From assembly GCA_965224745.1 (NCBI GenBank), contig CBDCZY010000002.1:806001-870000 (forward strand): DNA of 64,000 nt, read 5' to 3'. The DNA comes from CBDCZY01 sp965224745. Its GTDB lineage: Bacteria; Pseudomonadota; Gammaproteobacteria; Methylococcales; Methylomonadaceae. This document shows, one piece after another, positions 45,158 through 54,067 of this stretch; position 1 is the stretch's first letter; each line of letters starts with the position of its first letter. A model generated the notes under the pieces. That model was given only the letters and a program-made list of their open reading frames with translations, was not told the DNA's origin and ran no database searches. The position numbers and the translations under genes are program-made.

Positions 45158-45912
45158 AATGCGCCGCAACTGAGATAAAAAACAGATTCTGCCAGTTGTT
45201 GACTTGCCCCCAAGCAATCACCGGTGTAACCACCGATATGACGATAAAAATAACGTCCCAGCAATGCATTAACTATCAGGACAGGAATGATGGTGAATAG
45301 AAAGGTCAAAGGGAGCAGGGCAAATGGCCAAATAGCAAAAATGCTTGCCAGTAGCAATTCTCGGACATTAGGCTTGAAGATAATGGATGCTATTTTACTG
45401 CTCCCATCTCTTGCATAAGAATAGCGTTCCATAAGCAATAGCGGCATCAAACGGCTGATTGTCTGCCCGGTCAAGATCACCAGCGGAATCTTGGCGGTTG
45501 GCATATCGCTAAGCAGATTGATTTTTAACCCGTATAGCAACAGTAAACCGATAACACCATAAACGCCTATTTGTGGATCTTTCATGATGTCTAGGATCTG
45601 TTGCTTGCCATATCCGCCGCCAAAGCCGTCACAAACATCAGCGAAACCGTCTTCGTGCAAAGCCCCAGTCATTAAAACACCAGTGGTGATGGTTAATATG
45701 ATCGCTGTATTGGGCGACCAAAGTTGAAGGGCGAGCCAACAAACAACTCCACTGACACCGCCAACGATCCAACCCACAGCAGGAAGATAAACATTTGCTC
45801 GAGGATTTGGTTTGTATTCAATACTGGGTAAACAGGGTAGACGCGTGTAAAAACTCAGTGCTAACAAGAAAAGCTTAAAGTGTGACAAGGAGGTTTTAGG
45901 ATTTAATCCCAT
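45142..45912 (-). CDS. cobS: Adenosylcobinamide-GDP ribazoletransferase
   Basis: 256 residues, polytopic membrane enzyme. FYTRLPCLPSIEYKPNPRAN and the conserved HEDGFADVCDGFGGGYGKQQ plus TGDCLGASQQLAESVFYLSC identify CobS. It joins adenosylcobinamide-GDP with alpha-ribazole (phosphate), the final assembly step. First gene of cobS-cobC-cobU on the minus strand, divergent from cobT with a MITE in between. Confidence 0.94.
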   Translation of the reverse strand: MGLNPKTSLSHFKLFLLALSFYTRLPCLPSIEYKPNPRANVYLPAVGWIVGGVSGVVCWLALQLWSPNTAIILTITTGVLMTGALHEDGFADVCDGFGGGYGKQQILDIMKDPQIGVYGVIGLLLLYGLKINLLSDMPTAKIPLVILTGQTISRLMPLLLMERYSYARDGSSKIASIIFKPNVRELLLASIFAIWPFALLPLTFLFTIIPVLIVNALLGRYFYRHIGGYTGDCLGASQQLAESVFYLSCGALWTFI

Positions 45913-46388
45913 GAAATATACAATGTGTGGTAAGGGAATACAATCATGGTTTTAGGTGTTTGCATTATAGATAGAATAGAATATTATTTTTTACCTAAAT
46001 TCCTACTGCGAAGAAATTAGCTGGTGGTTTCGTTAGTTTGTTTAATTCTACTATGTCAGATTAGATAATACGTTCTTTTCAAACACGTCATTCCGGCAGG
46101 GATTGCCGGAATCCAGGCTCCATGGAAGGGTTTGAGTTACCTTCATGGCTCTGGATACCCGCTTCCAGGCGGGCATAACGAGTCTGTAGATTAATCTGAC
46201 AAAGTAGAATTAAGCCTTAGGTGATAATTCTTGGCTAAAATTTCGCATCCCTTTTACTTTTTTATGATGCTACAAGATTGTCTTGAAATGTTGAGAGGTT
46301 GTTGGCTTTATACTAATAGCTTAAAAAACCAAACCTTAGCCATTGTTATAATGATTAAACTTGATGAATCTAACCAGAAGGATACCTT
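45913..46388. other. Divergent cobS/cobT intergenic region
   Basis: 476 bases with MITE family 2 copy 4 (46043-46212) in the middle. Both cob promoters should lie in the two flanks. I looked for a cobalamin riboswitch (B12 box and kissing-loop pattern) and did not see one. Confidence 0.4.
46043..46212 (-). repeat. MITE family 2, copy 4
   Basis: 170 bp with ends TAATTCTACTATGTCAGATT-A and TAATCTGACAAAGTAGAATT-A. Interior GTCATTCCGGCAGGGATTGC-CGGAATCC palindrome. Same orientation as copy 2. It sits between divergent cobS and cobT. Confidence 0.85.
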
Positions 46389-47438
46389 GTGCCATTAAGT
46401 TTTAATGTTAACCCAGTTGATGCATCGTTAGAAAACAAACTGCAATCTCGCATTGATCACAAAACCAAACCCCTGAATTCGCTCGGACGACTTGAGACAT
46501 TGGCTTTGCAAATTGGTTTACTGCAAAACAGCCTGACACCACAGTTAAACCAGCCATCTATCATAGTTTTTGCCGGTGACCATGGCATTGTTGAAGCAGG
46601 CGTAAGCGCATATCCTCAAACCGTCACCGCCCAAATGGTAGCCAATTTTTTAGCAGGAGGAGCCGCCATTAATGTGTTTGCCAAACAACATGGTTTACTG
46701 CTTTTGATCGTTGACTCAGGGGTAAATGCCCAATTTAACGATCACCCTATGTTAATCCGAGCTAAAATTGGTTGCGGGACGAGAAATTTCCTAACCCAGC
46801 CAGCCATGACGAATGAGCAATGCTTGCAAGCGGTTCAGGCAGGGGCTGAGATTGTGCATAAGCGCTATCATTCAGGCTGCAATTGTATCGGTTTTGGTGA
46901 AATGGGTATCGGTAATACTTCCTCGGCTGCATTGCTAATGCACCTGTTAACCGATCTTCCGTTGAGGGATTGCGTTGGGCGGGGCGCTGGCTTAAACGAT
47001 GAACAATTGCAGCACAAACTAACGATCCTGCAACAGGCCTTGCATCAGCACAGCTATACAAAGGAACCATTAAAAGTATTGACTGTATTCGGCGGTTTCG
47101 AATTAGCTATGATGATGGGTGCATATCTCAAAGCTGCCGAACTGGGTATGATGATTATGGTCGATGGTTTCATCGCCAGCAGTGCGTTATTGGTGGCCAG
47201 CAAACTTTATCCGAACGTTTTGCAGTATTGCATTTTTAGTCACGTATCTTCTGAAAATGGTCATCAACCATTGTTGCAATATTTACAAGCCAAACCACTG
47301 CTAAATTTATCGTTACGCTTGGGTGAGGGTTCTGGTATTGCTACAGCTTATCCACTATTGCAATCAGCCGTTTTATTCTTGAATGAAATGGCTACCTTTG
47401 ATGAGGCCAACGTTGATTGTCGGAAAGATAAAAAGTAA
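46389..47438 (+). CDS. cobT: Nicotinate-nucleotide:DMB phosphoribosyltransferase
   Basis: 349 residues. DHKTKPLNSLGRLETLALQI, VFAGDHGIVEAGVSAYPQTV, GCNCIGFGEMGIGNTSSAA and LRLGEGSGIATAYPLLQSA are CobT signatures, with the catalytic Glu in GEGSG. It makes alpha-ribazole 5'-phosphate from dimethylbenzimidazole and NaMN, feeding CobC and CobS. The NYN gene follows after only 29 bases. Confidence 0.95.
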   Translation: MPLSFNVNPVDASLENKLQSRIDHKTKPLNSLGRLETLALQIGLLQNSLTPQLNQPSIIVFAGDHGIVEAGVSAYPQTVTAQMVANFLAGGAAINVFAKQHGLLLLIVDSGVNAQFNDHPMLIRAKIGCGTRNFLTQPAMTNEQCLQAVQAGAEIVHKRYHSGCNCIGFGEMGIGNTSSAALLMHLLTDLPLRDCVGRGAGLNDEQLQHKLTILQQALHQHSYTKEPLKVLTVFGGFELAMMMGAYLKAAELGMMIMVDGFIASSALLVASKLYPNVLQYCIFSHVSSENGHQPLLQYLQAKPLLNLSLRLGEGSGIATAYPLLQSAVLFLNEMATFDEANVDCRKDKK

Positions 47439-47467
47439 CACAAATAATTCTAACTGGGAGACTGAAC

Positions 47468-48205
47468 ATGGAAAGAGAACACAAAATTGCCTTATTGATC
47501 GATTGTGATAATGTCAGTCACAATGCTATTGATGGTGTTCTGGATGAGTTGGCGAAATATGGGGTGACCAATATTCGGCATGCTTATGGCAACTGGAAGA
47601 GTACTCGGCTCAAGGGGTGGGAAGAAAAATTGCACCCTTTTGCGATAAAGCCGATCCAGCAGTTTGCTTACACATCAGGGAAAAATGCGACCGATGCGGC
47701 TATGATTATCGACGCAATGGATCTGCTTTACGGTAGAGAACTAGATGCTTTTGCGTTGATGACTAGCGACAGTGATTTTACGCCCCTGGTTATGAGAATT
47801 TTAACCAGCGGTCTTAAAGTATATGGATTTGGCGAGAAAAAAACGCCTTTACCCTTCATTAAAGCGTGTTCACAATTTATTTTTACCGAAAACCTGGAAG
47901 TTACATCGGATGAAGATGAAAAAGTCAAAGTAAGTGCAAAAAATGCCAAGCAATCGCGCGCAACACTCAGAAAAGATACGGCATTGGTCAAGCTATTACG
48001 CAATGCAGTAGAGCAAACAGTAGAGGAAGATGGTTGGTCTCACTTAGGGCAAGTGGGTCAATATATATCCAACAACACATCCTTTTCACCAATCAATTAT
48101 GGCTATAAAAAGCTTAGCGACATTATTAAAATCAGCGAATTATTCAAAGTCGAAATGCGTAAAAACAATTCTGTCATGTACATTCGCGATGCCAAGAAAA
48201 GCTAA
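47468..48205 (+). CDS. NYN-domain ribonuclease-like protein with OST-HTH/LOTUS domain
   Basis: 245 residues. The N-terminal NYN (PIN-like, LabA/DUF88) domain has the acidic site IALLIDCDNVSHNAIDGVL, a middle ATDAAMIIDAMDLLYG, and LMTSDSDFTPLVMRILTSGL. The C-terminal OST-HTH/LOTUS fold spans about residues 165-240 (GWSHLGQVGQYISNNTSFSP, then YKKLSDIIKISELFKVE). The architecture suggests RNA processing with an RNA- or protein-binding LOTUS module. Ribosome site GGGAG. It lies 23 bases before an AAA ATPase gene, probably co-transcribed. Confidence 0.88.
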   Translation: MEREHKIALLIDCDNVSHNAIDGVLDELAKYGVTNIRHAYGNWKSTRLKGWEEKLHPFAIKPIQQFAYTSGKNATDAAMIIDAMDLLYGRELDAFALMTSDSDFTPLVMRILTSGLKVYGFGEKKTPLPFIKACSQFIFTENLEVTSDEDEKVKVSAKNAKQSRATLRKDTALVKLLRNAVEQTVEEDGWSHLGQVGQYISNNTSFSPINYGYKKLSDIIKISELFKVEMRKNNSVMYIRDAKKS

Positions 48206-48228
48206 TTTTTGATCGTTATAAGTCGACT

Positions 48229-49401
48229 ATGCTGAATGTTTTAGCCATAAATAATTATCGTTCCATACTACAGCTCACTATTCCACTGGGACAATTGAAC
48301 GTGATTACCGGGCCTAATGGCAGTGGTAAATCGAACCTTTATCGCGCGCTGCGGTTACTGGCAGAAACAGCACAGGGTGGTGTTGTAAACTCGTTGGCAA
48401 GCGAAGGCGGATTAGAATCTACTTTTTGGGCCGGGCCAGAAAAATTTTCCAAACAGATGTTAACTGGGAAAATGCCGGTTCAAGGCGGTCCCAGAAAAGA
48501 CGTAGTTAGACTGCGGCTTGGTTTTGCCAATGAAAACTTCGGTTATTCCATTTCGTTGGGCTTACCCCCTAAATCAAACTCGGCTTTTTCATTAGACCCT
48601 GAAATTAAACGTGAGTGCATTTGGGCAGGTCCGTTCTATCGTCCGGCCAGCTCGTTGGTAGACCGCCAGTCCAGCATCGTAAAAGTACGCGCCGGTAAAC
48701 AATGGCAGGTGGTTTCACAGCGCTTACATCACTTCGATAGTTTATTCGATCAAATGGCAGATGCAAAATCTGCTCCGGAAGTATTAAATCTGCGCGAGCT
48801 CATTCGTGGTTGGCGTTTTTACGATCATTTTCGAACCGACAACCAAGCTCCGGCACGGCAACCCCAACTGGGTACGCGTACGCCAGTCTTGCATCATGAC
48901 GGCCATGATTTAGCCGCAGCCTTAGAAACCATCCGTGAAATTGGTGACGGTAAAGCCGTTCAAGATGCAATTGAGGATGCATTTCCGGGCGCTTCACTCA
49001 AAGTAGTGAAACATAATGATAGCCGTTTTTCGCTCGAATTTTTCCAAGAAGGTTTACTACGCCCGCTGACCGGCGCTGAATTATCCGATGGAACGCTGCG
49101 TTACATTTTATGGGTCGCCGCCTTGTTAACCCCACGCTCACCTTCTTTGATGGTTCTAAATGAACCAGAAACCAGCTTGCATCCTGACTTATTGCCTGCC
49201 CTAGCCAGGCTTATATTACGCGCGGCTGAAAACACTCAAATTTGGATAGTGTCCCATGCCAGCCGCCTGATCTCAGCCTTAAATCAAGCGCCTGACTGCC
49301 ATACAATCGAACTGGAAAAACGGCTGGGACAAACCGAAGTAATCGGCCAGGATTTGCTCAACCAACCACCCTGGCATTGGCCAGACAAAGCCAAGTCATG
49401 A
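48229..49401 (+). CDS. AAA-family ATPase (SMC/RecF-like, AAA_21)
   Basis: 390 residues. Walker A GPNGSGKSNLYRA (G28-S35), preceded by LAINNYRSILQLTIPLGQLN as in RecF/OLD-type ATPases. ABC-like signature GAELSDGTLRYILWV and Walker B SLMVLNEPETSLHPDLLPAL, then the switch His in IWIVSHASRL. There is no TOPRIM nuclease domain, so this is not a full OLD protein. Adjacent NYN-LOTUS protein could be its effector. A general housekeeping role is equally possible. Confidence 0.82.
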   Translation: MLNVLAINNYRSILQLTIPLGQLNVITGPNGSGKSNLYRALRLLAETAQGGVVNSLASEGGLESTFWAGPEKFSKQMLTGKMPVQGGPRKDVVRLRLGFANENFGYSISLGLPPKSNSAFSLDPEIKRECIWAGPFYRPASSLVDRQSSIVKVRAGKQWQVVSQRLHHFDSLFDQMADAKSAPEVLNLRELIRGWRFYDHFRTDNQAPARQPQLGTRTPVLHHDGHDLAAALETIREIGDGKAVQDAIEDAFPGASLKVVKHNDSRFSLEFFQEGLLRPLTGAELSDGTLRYILWVAALLTPRSPSLMVLNEPETSLHPDLLPALARLILRAAENTQIWIVSHASRLISALNQAPDCHTIELEKRLGQTEVIGQDLLNQPPWHWPDKAKS

Positions 49402-49569
49402 AGTTATCAAAAAAGCCAAAAGGGCAGCAAAAATAGTCAATCTCCAACCAAGAACATTGTATAGTGCCAGTAATATGTCGATACGGAATGGATCACCAGT
49501 ATGTCCCCTATTGAAATATATGTAGGCAAAAATGCCTGGGATTCAGTAGTTAGGCATTAAGGCTAAAAT

Positions 49570-49899
49570 ATGAGCGCGAGCCCAGAGTTTATTGAATATG
49601 TTAGAGAATTGTTTGTACCTTTGGGTAGTCTCAAAGAAGGGAAGTTTTTTGGGGGTTTTGCTTTTAAAAGCGGTTCAAAACAATTCGCTATGATTATGGG
49701 TAATACTCTATATTTTTGCGTTAACGATCAAACAAGGCCAAAATATGAAGTTATTGGAATGGAATCCTTTTCTTACTCAACAAAAAAAGGAAATGTTAAG
49801 GTCAAAAAATATTTTTCTGTTCCAGAAGATCTTTTTGAAAATCAAGAAAAACTCATTGAGTGGGCAAATGAAGCTATTCTGTCAGCCCATTCTTTTTAA
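49570..49899 (+). CDS. TfoX/Sxy N-terminal domain protein
   Basis: 109 residues. FIEYVRELFVPLGSLKEGKF-FGG followed by FAMIMGNTLYFCVND is the TfoX_N fold. The C-terminal TfoX domain required in Sxy for competence regulation is absent, as in many short homologues. Function of the stand-alone domain is unknown. Confidence 0.75.
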   Translation: MSASPEFIEYVRELFVPLGSLKEGKFFGGFAFKSGSKQFAMIMGNTLYFCVNDQTRPKYEVIGMESFSYSTKKGNVKVKKYFSVPEDLFENQEKLIEWANEAILSAHSF

Positions 49900-49934
49900 T
49901 ACAATAACATCAAAAAATTGAGGTTATTATCAAC

Positions 49935-50354
49935 ATGAAAAAATATGATGGAAAATGTGGCTGTGGCAGCATTGAATATAGTTTCGAAGATGAGCCAATC
50001 AATACAGCGTTTTGCTATTGCACTGAATGCCAAACATATACCGGCTCCGATAAATGGTTCGGGTTGTGGGTGCCGTTAGACAAACTGAGCTTCACAAAAG
50101 GAACACCATCAACGTTTACTCGGATAGGAGATTCTGGGAAAGAAATCAATCACAAGTTTTGCAGTAACTGTGCAACAACGTTATGTGCAGAAGCGACAGT
50201 AGGAAATTTCTATTCAGTAGCGGCTTCAACAATTATTAGCCCTAACGATTTTTCCCCAAAAATGTTAATTTATACTGCTTCGGCTCCTAAATGGGCAGTG
50301 TTTCCAGAAGGAGTTCCTAAATTTGATGTTTTGCCACCAGGCATGGGTGTTTAA
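49935..50354 (+). CDS. GFA/CENP-V-fold zinc protein
   Basis: 139 residues. Zinc-binding cysteines: CGCGSIEYSF, CYCTECQTYTGS and HKFCSNCATTLCAE, the pattern of the GFA (glutathione-dependent formaldehyde-activating) family. Most members are of unknown activity; glutathione/formaldehyde adduct formation is known for only some. It follows the TfoX_N gene by 35 bases. Confidence 0.85.
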   Translation: MKKYDGKCGCGSIEYSFEDEPINTAFCYCTECQTYTGSDKWFGLWVPLDKLSFTKGTPSTFTRIGDSGKEINHKFCSNCATTLCAEATVGNFYSVAASTIISPNDFSPKMLIYTASAPKWAVFPEGVPKFDVLPPGMGV

Positions 50355-50365
50355 ATGCCTAATCG

Positions 50366-50554
50366 GGTAAGAGCTGGTTTTACTCCAGCTCTCCCCACAC
50401 CACCCTGCATGCGGATCCGCACAGGGCGGTTCATTAGCCATTTGGATAATGGAACTTTACCCACTGACCTTTAACAGACACTAACCCTTGTGCTTTTAAC
50501 CAGTCATTATTAAGCCCCATTTGCACGGCCTTAGTTTTGGCTAACCGATAAACC
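50366..50554 (-). mobile_element. Group II intron 3' end with maturase tail
   Basis: On the minus strand 50554-50434 reads VYRLAKTKAVQMGLNNDWLK-AQGLVSVKGQWVKFHYPNG-stop, a typical C-terminus of group II intron reverse transcriptases. It is followed by GAACCGCCCTGTGCGGATCC-GCATGCAGGGTGGTG, a domain V-like hairpin, and by a GAGCTGG...CCAGCTC stem. The intron 5' part is cut off at base 50553 by another element. Confidence 0.7.
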
Positions 50555-50968
50555 TAAAAAAATCAGTTAAATCTGCCCCTGCTGACTAAATTCAGCATTA
50601 AATTGACATCCTGTTCTGAGTTGTGTCGTTAATATTCACTGATAAATTAGGCCATCAGGAGGCCTTAAGATCGTTCCTTGCAGATATTTCTTCATCGCTT
50701 CACTCAAAATACGATACCAGCATTGCAGAGGAGTCAACTGCGGCGCAATCAGTTTATATTGATTGAAAAAATCGCTGATCCGTTGATAAGCCTCCCTGAC
50801 ATAAGAGGCTCGTCCATGGGTACTGGTAATCGTTAAGGTCTTTTGTGCCGCATGCGTGGTTTGCTTGTCGACACCATGTAACAATAATGGCCGGGATACA
50901 ATCGCTTCATAATGCTTATCAGGTTCGACCAAACGAACAAACAGTGACCACCAGTTGTAGACCATTAC
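50553..50968 (-). mobile_element. 3' part of a DDE-transposase IS
   Basis: Begins with terminal repeat CCTAAAAAAATCAGTT and encodes, on the minus strand (50636-50965), the transposase C-terminus VYNWWSLFVRLVEPDKHYEA to ILRPPDGLIYQ-stop. About 110 residues remain and the catalytic domain is lost. I assign it only as a DDE transposase, with IS1380-like ends (CCT start). Same element as at 14038. Confidence 0.65.
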
Positions 50969-51002
50969 AAGGTTTACCCAAACTTGGTAATTTGTAAGGG
51001 AA

Positions 51003-51090
51003 ATGAAGAGCCGTATGAAGCGAGAGTTTCAAGTACGGTTGTGAGAGCCTGAGGGGGAAGTTCCCTCGGGCAACTCGACTGAGGGTGGTG
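51003..51090 (+). mobile_element. Group II intron domain V/VI remnant
   Basis: GAAGAGCCGTATGAAGCGAG, then AGTTTCAAGTACGGTTG, forms the 34-nt domain V hairpin pattern (AGC near its 5' end, GAGA-type loop, ACGGTT return strand). Directly after it comes a second stem-loop, GAGCCTGAGGGGGAAGTTCC then CTCGGGC, as domain VI. Opposite strand to the intron end at 50366, so two different introns are represented. Confidence 0.55.
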
Positions 51091-51140
51091 TTGGGTAACT
51101 GTCTGTCCTACCTTGATTGTGTTTCTGAAATGTCCGGGTC

Positions 51141-52528
51141 AGTATTTTCCAATTCAGAAATGAGTCTGAAATGTGCATAAAAGTTAAGCCATTTTTTTCT
51201 GTTCAAAAATCTGGTTAAAAAGTTTCTGTCTTTCTTTTTTTAGGATTATAGCGGCCTGATTATCGGTTATTGCCATGGCAACCTGATCGAGTATCGCAAA
51301 GCTTATTCCCGGTTTCAAATATTTTTCACTGTCAGGTAGTGATTTGAGTTTGTCATAAGGTGTCATCATGTTTTTATAGGGGTATTGCTTAGACTGCTTT
51401 CCTTTATCGTCGGTGATGATTTCAGGATAAAAGCAGGGCCTGTGATAGTTAACATAGGGGTACAAATACTTGATATTGAATTCATTCAGCCTCGCAGCCC
51501 ATCTTTGTGGGATATGGGTATAGCCAAAAACCTTTCTGACCACCGCGGCATTTTTGCCTTCAACCAGTGCATTATCATTGGTTTGTCGGGATCGTGATTT
51601 GGTCATTTCAATCAATAGCTTATTTAACAGGTTCTCTACGGGCTTGTTGATATATTCTGACCCATTGTCAGAGTGAAAACCTTTGATGATAAAGGGAAAA
51701 GTTTCCAGTATTTGTTCAAGCACGGGGATTAAAAAGTGTTCGCTGATTTTTTCAACGGATAAGATCATTTCAAACTGAGTGACTTCATCAACTACATTGA
51801 TATGATAAACGCCTTTTTGCTTGTCCTGGTCGCCCTGGTGAACGGTATCAACGCGAAGGTATCCTGGCTGACCGTTGGCTTGTGGTTTTCTTTTGTCGCC
51901 AATGGCGATCTGCCTGGGTTTGGTTTTTTCAAAGTCTCTGCGCTGTAACTGATAGGTTTTTGATGCCCTCAGATTGTAGAGGTGTGAAACAGAGATTGTC
52001 GCCAGCTTTTGATACTGCTTCTCTCCGTACACCTGATAGGAACGCTCAATAAGCTTTTTCACGGCATGACCACAAGGTTTCTCATGCCATTCATCAATGT
52101 CTGCCAATAATCGAATATCGCGCTGAGAATATTTTCGGTTGAAACCATTGCCTCTTGCTGGGCTGTACCTGACGTAACCGGTCTTTCGGTACTGCGCGAT
52201 GAGACGTGTCATCTGCTGGCGGGAATAACCGGTTAGCTTAATCAGAAACCGACTAATGATGCCCTTGTCTTTTTTATTGCAGGACAGGTAGTTGAATTTA
52301 ACGAGTCCCTTTTGGATCAATTGATACCGCTCAGCTTTATTACCCGGTATCGAATAGGCTATCGATTGGTTGCCCTGTAAAAAGGATTCGAGGTGCTCTA
52401 TTTGGGTTAAATTATCGATGTTCATAATCATTTTCATAAAGTGGATTATGAACAGAAAAGCTATTTCAGGCTCATTTTATACTGGAAATAAGGAGTCGTT
52501 TCAGACTCATTTCATATTGGACAAGACT
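51141..52528 (-). mobile_element. 1388-bp integrase-core IS, intact copy 3
   Basis: Identical, as far as compared, to 21498-22885, including both ends. Target duplication GGGTC at 51136-51140 and 52529-52533. Different duplications at the two copies prove independent insertions. Same orientation as copy 2, 29.6 kb away. Confidence 0.92.
51184..52437 (-). CDS. Integrase-core transposase of IS copy 3
   Basis: 417 residues, identical to the protein at 21541-22794: helix-turn-helix region and complete DDE triad (IDTVHQGD-type D, HSDNGSE, LVEGKN). Intact and probably active. The plus-strand frame inside it is a shadow. Confidence 0.92.
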   Translation of the reverse strand: MKMIMNIDNLTQIEHLESFLQGNQSIAYSIPGNKAERYQLIQKGLVKFNYLSCNKKDKGIISRFLIKLTGYSRQQMTRLIAQYRKTGYVRYSPARGNGFNRKYSQRDIRLLADIDEWHEKPCGHAVKKLIERSYQVYGEKQYQKLATISVSHLYNLRASKTYQLQRRDFEKTKPRQIAIGDKRKPQANGQPGYLRVDTVHQGDQDKQKGVYHINVVDEVTQFEMILSVEKISEHFLIPVLEQILETFPFIIKGFHSDNGSEYINKPVENLLNKLLIEMTKSRSRQTNDNALVEGKNAAVVRKVFGYTHIPQRWAARLNEFNIKYLYPYVNYHRPCFYPEIITDDKGKQSKQYPYKNMMTPYDKLKSLPDSEKYLKPGISFAILDQVAMAITDNQAAIILKKERQKLFNQIFEQKKMA

Positions 52529-52680
52529 GGGTCATGTCATAAAATGTTAATATAGGTATGTTGCAGAAATTACAGATGAATATCTGGAAACGACCTATAG
52601 TGGACAATTAGTAATGTTAACTTTAATACTCATTAGGTTTGGTTGTTGGTATCACGTACTTGGTTGTTGAAGGAAGTAAA

Positions 52681-53115
52681 ATGCAAGAAATTCAAACAGA
52701 AATCGAAATTTCCGCGCCACCATCTAAAGTCTGGAGTATCATAACAGATATTAACAATTGGAAGGAATGGAGCCCAATTATTAATGATTCAAATGGTACA
52801 GCATCTGTTGGGTCAAAACTCAGTATAACTATGATAGGTAAAGAGAAAGGTAAGGACGGTCCGAAATATACTCCAATAATCACTGAGCTTGAAGAACCAA
52901 AATATTTTCGTTGGCGTGCTCATATGTTGGCTGGATTTATTTTCACTAACGACAAAATATTTGAACTTGAAGAAACTAACTCAGGTACGCGATTAACACA
53001 CAAAGAAACTTTTAGTGGGTTACTTGCTCCGATTTTTTGTGGGCAGATGGAAAAAGGTGTTCCCCCGATGCTGAATTCAATGAATAATGCATTGAAGGAT
53101 TTAGCTGAGAAATAA
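52681..53115 (+). CDS. SRPBCC-family (polyketide cyclase-like) protein
   Basis: 144 residues from the ATG at 52681 (MQEIQTEIEISAPPSKVWSI), which is preceded by GGAAG; the frame opens 14 codons earlier without a better signal. The START/SRPBCC fold is indicated by ISAPPSKVWSIITDINNWKE, FRWRAHMLAGFIFTNDK and a C-terminal long helix (KGVPPMLNSMNNALKDLAEK). The hydrophobic cavity fold binds small lipophilic ligands. Ligand unknown. Confidence 0.75.
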   Translation: MQEIQTEIEISAPPSKVWSIITDINNWKEWSPIINDSNGTASVGSKLSITMIGKEKGKDGPKYTPIITELEEPKYFRWRAHMLAGFIFTNDKIFELEETNSGTRLTHKETFSGLLAPIFCGQMEKGVPPMLNSMNNALKDLAEK

Positions 53116-53150
53116 CTGCCATATGTACGGCGTTGTGCTACCAACACATA

Positions 53151-53672
53151 ATGATGTGTCAACACTTTTCCGGACACAAAGTTACACAGCTTTCTGCTGA
53201 ATTTCGTAATCTACGGGTGACATATAGTCATTAGCAGAATGGATTCTGCTCTCGGTTATAAAACACCTCAATATATTCAAAAATTGCCTGCTTGGCATCA
53301 TATCGAATCTTAAACTATTCATGATGTATCAATTCAGTTTTTAAGGTATGAAAAAAGCTCTCAGAGACCGCATTATCCCAAGCACAACCTTTACGGCTCA
53401 TTGACTGAATAACATGATGTTCTTTTAAAATTGCTCTGTGACTATCGGAGGTATACTGACTCCCTCGATCAGTATGCCAAAGCAGTCCCTTAATGGGCTT
53501 GCGTTTCCAGATAGCCATTAATAAAGCGTCGTTCACTAACCGGGCTTTCATTCGCTTATCCATTGACCAGCCCACCACTTTTCTGGAGAATAAATCGATC
53601 ACAACGGCTAAATATAACCAGCCTTCCTGAGTATAAATATAAGTAATATTGATGTGTTTACCGGACAAGTCA
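53151..53672 (-). pseudogene. IS3-family transposase OrfB, truncated and frameshifted
   Basis: From 53668 the frame reads INITYIYTQEGWLYLAVVID, LFSRKVVGWSMDKRM, LWHTDRGSQYTSDSHRAIL and SRKGCAWDNAVSESFFHTLK (DDE residues present, the first D lost with the truncated start). After KTELIHHE the frame breaks. The tail YDAKQAIFEYIEVFYNRE and, in another frame, YMSPVDYEIQQKAV is readable to 53187. The IS end TGATGTGTCAACACTTTTCC is at 53151. orfA is missing. Confidence 0.8.
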
Positions 53673-54067
53673 CTTCCTCCTAAGAGTAAAAAGTACTTAT
53701 CAGTTTATACACTCAACCGGTCAAGATAATTGTCGTCTGACCGGACAGGTTAATTGTCGCCTAACAGTTAACCTTGTTTAAATAAAGGTCGAATTGTCTC
53801 CCTGGCTTGTTTTTTTTATTCAGAAACATTCCAATTTTTTTAGTGATATTAACTAAATTCTGAATCAGCTGCCTGTATTTTATTGTCTGAATTTGTTGGG
53901 GTATACCTGCACCCTTACAATCAGTTTGGATAGCATGCAAAATATGACGAGAAAACTTAAAGAATAACTATATATTAAAAATGTTATATAATTATAAAGT
54001 TATGTTTTAATCAGCGCTCTTGCTGTTTGAAGTAGATCTTTTTTTTTCATTTTAGAGTAAAACAAAT
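53673..54067. other. Intergenic region with short inverted motif and a possible transposase relic
   Basis: 395 bases. TTGTCGTCTGACCGGACAGG then TTAATTGTCGCCTAAC (53725-53765) holds repeated TAATTGTCG(T/C)CT blocks that look like an IS end. On the minus strand from about 53930 a 55-codon frame (IPQQIQTIKYRQLIQNLVNI) may be a transposase relic, family not recognised. The promoter of the YeeE pair must lie near 54000. Confidence 0.35.

Noticed and set aside
45913..46388. Cobalamin riboswitch upstream of cobT or cobS
   Set aside because: No B12 box or fitting stem arrangement recognised, and the middle is a MITE.
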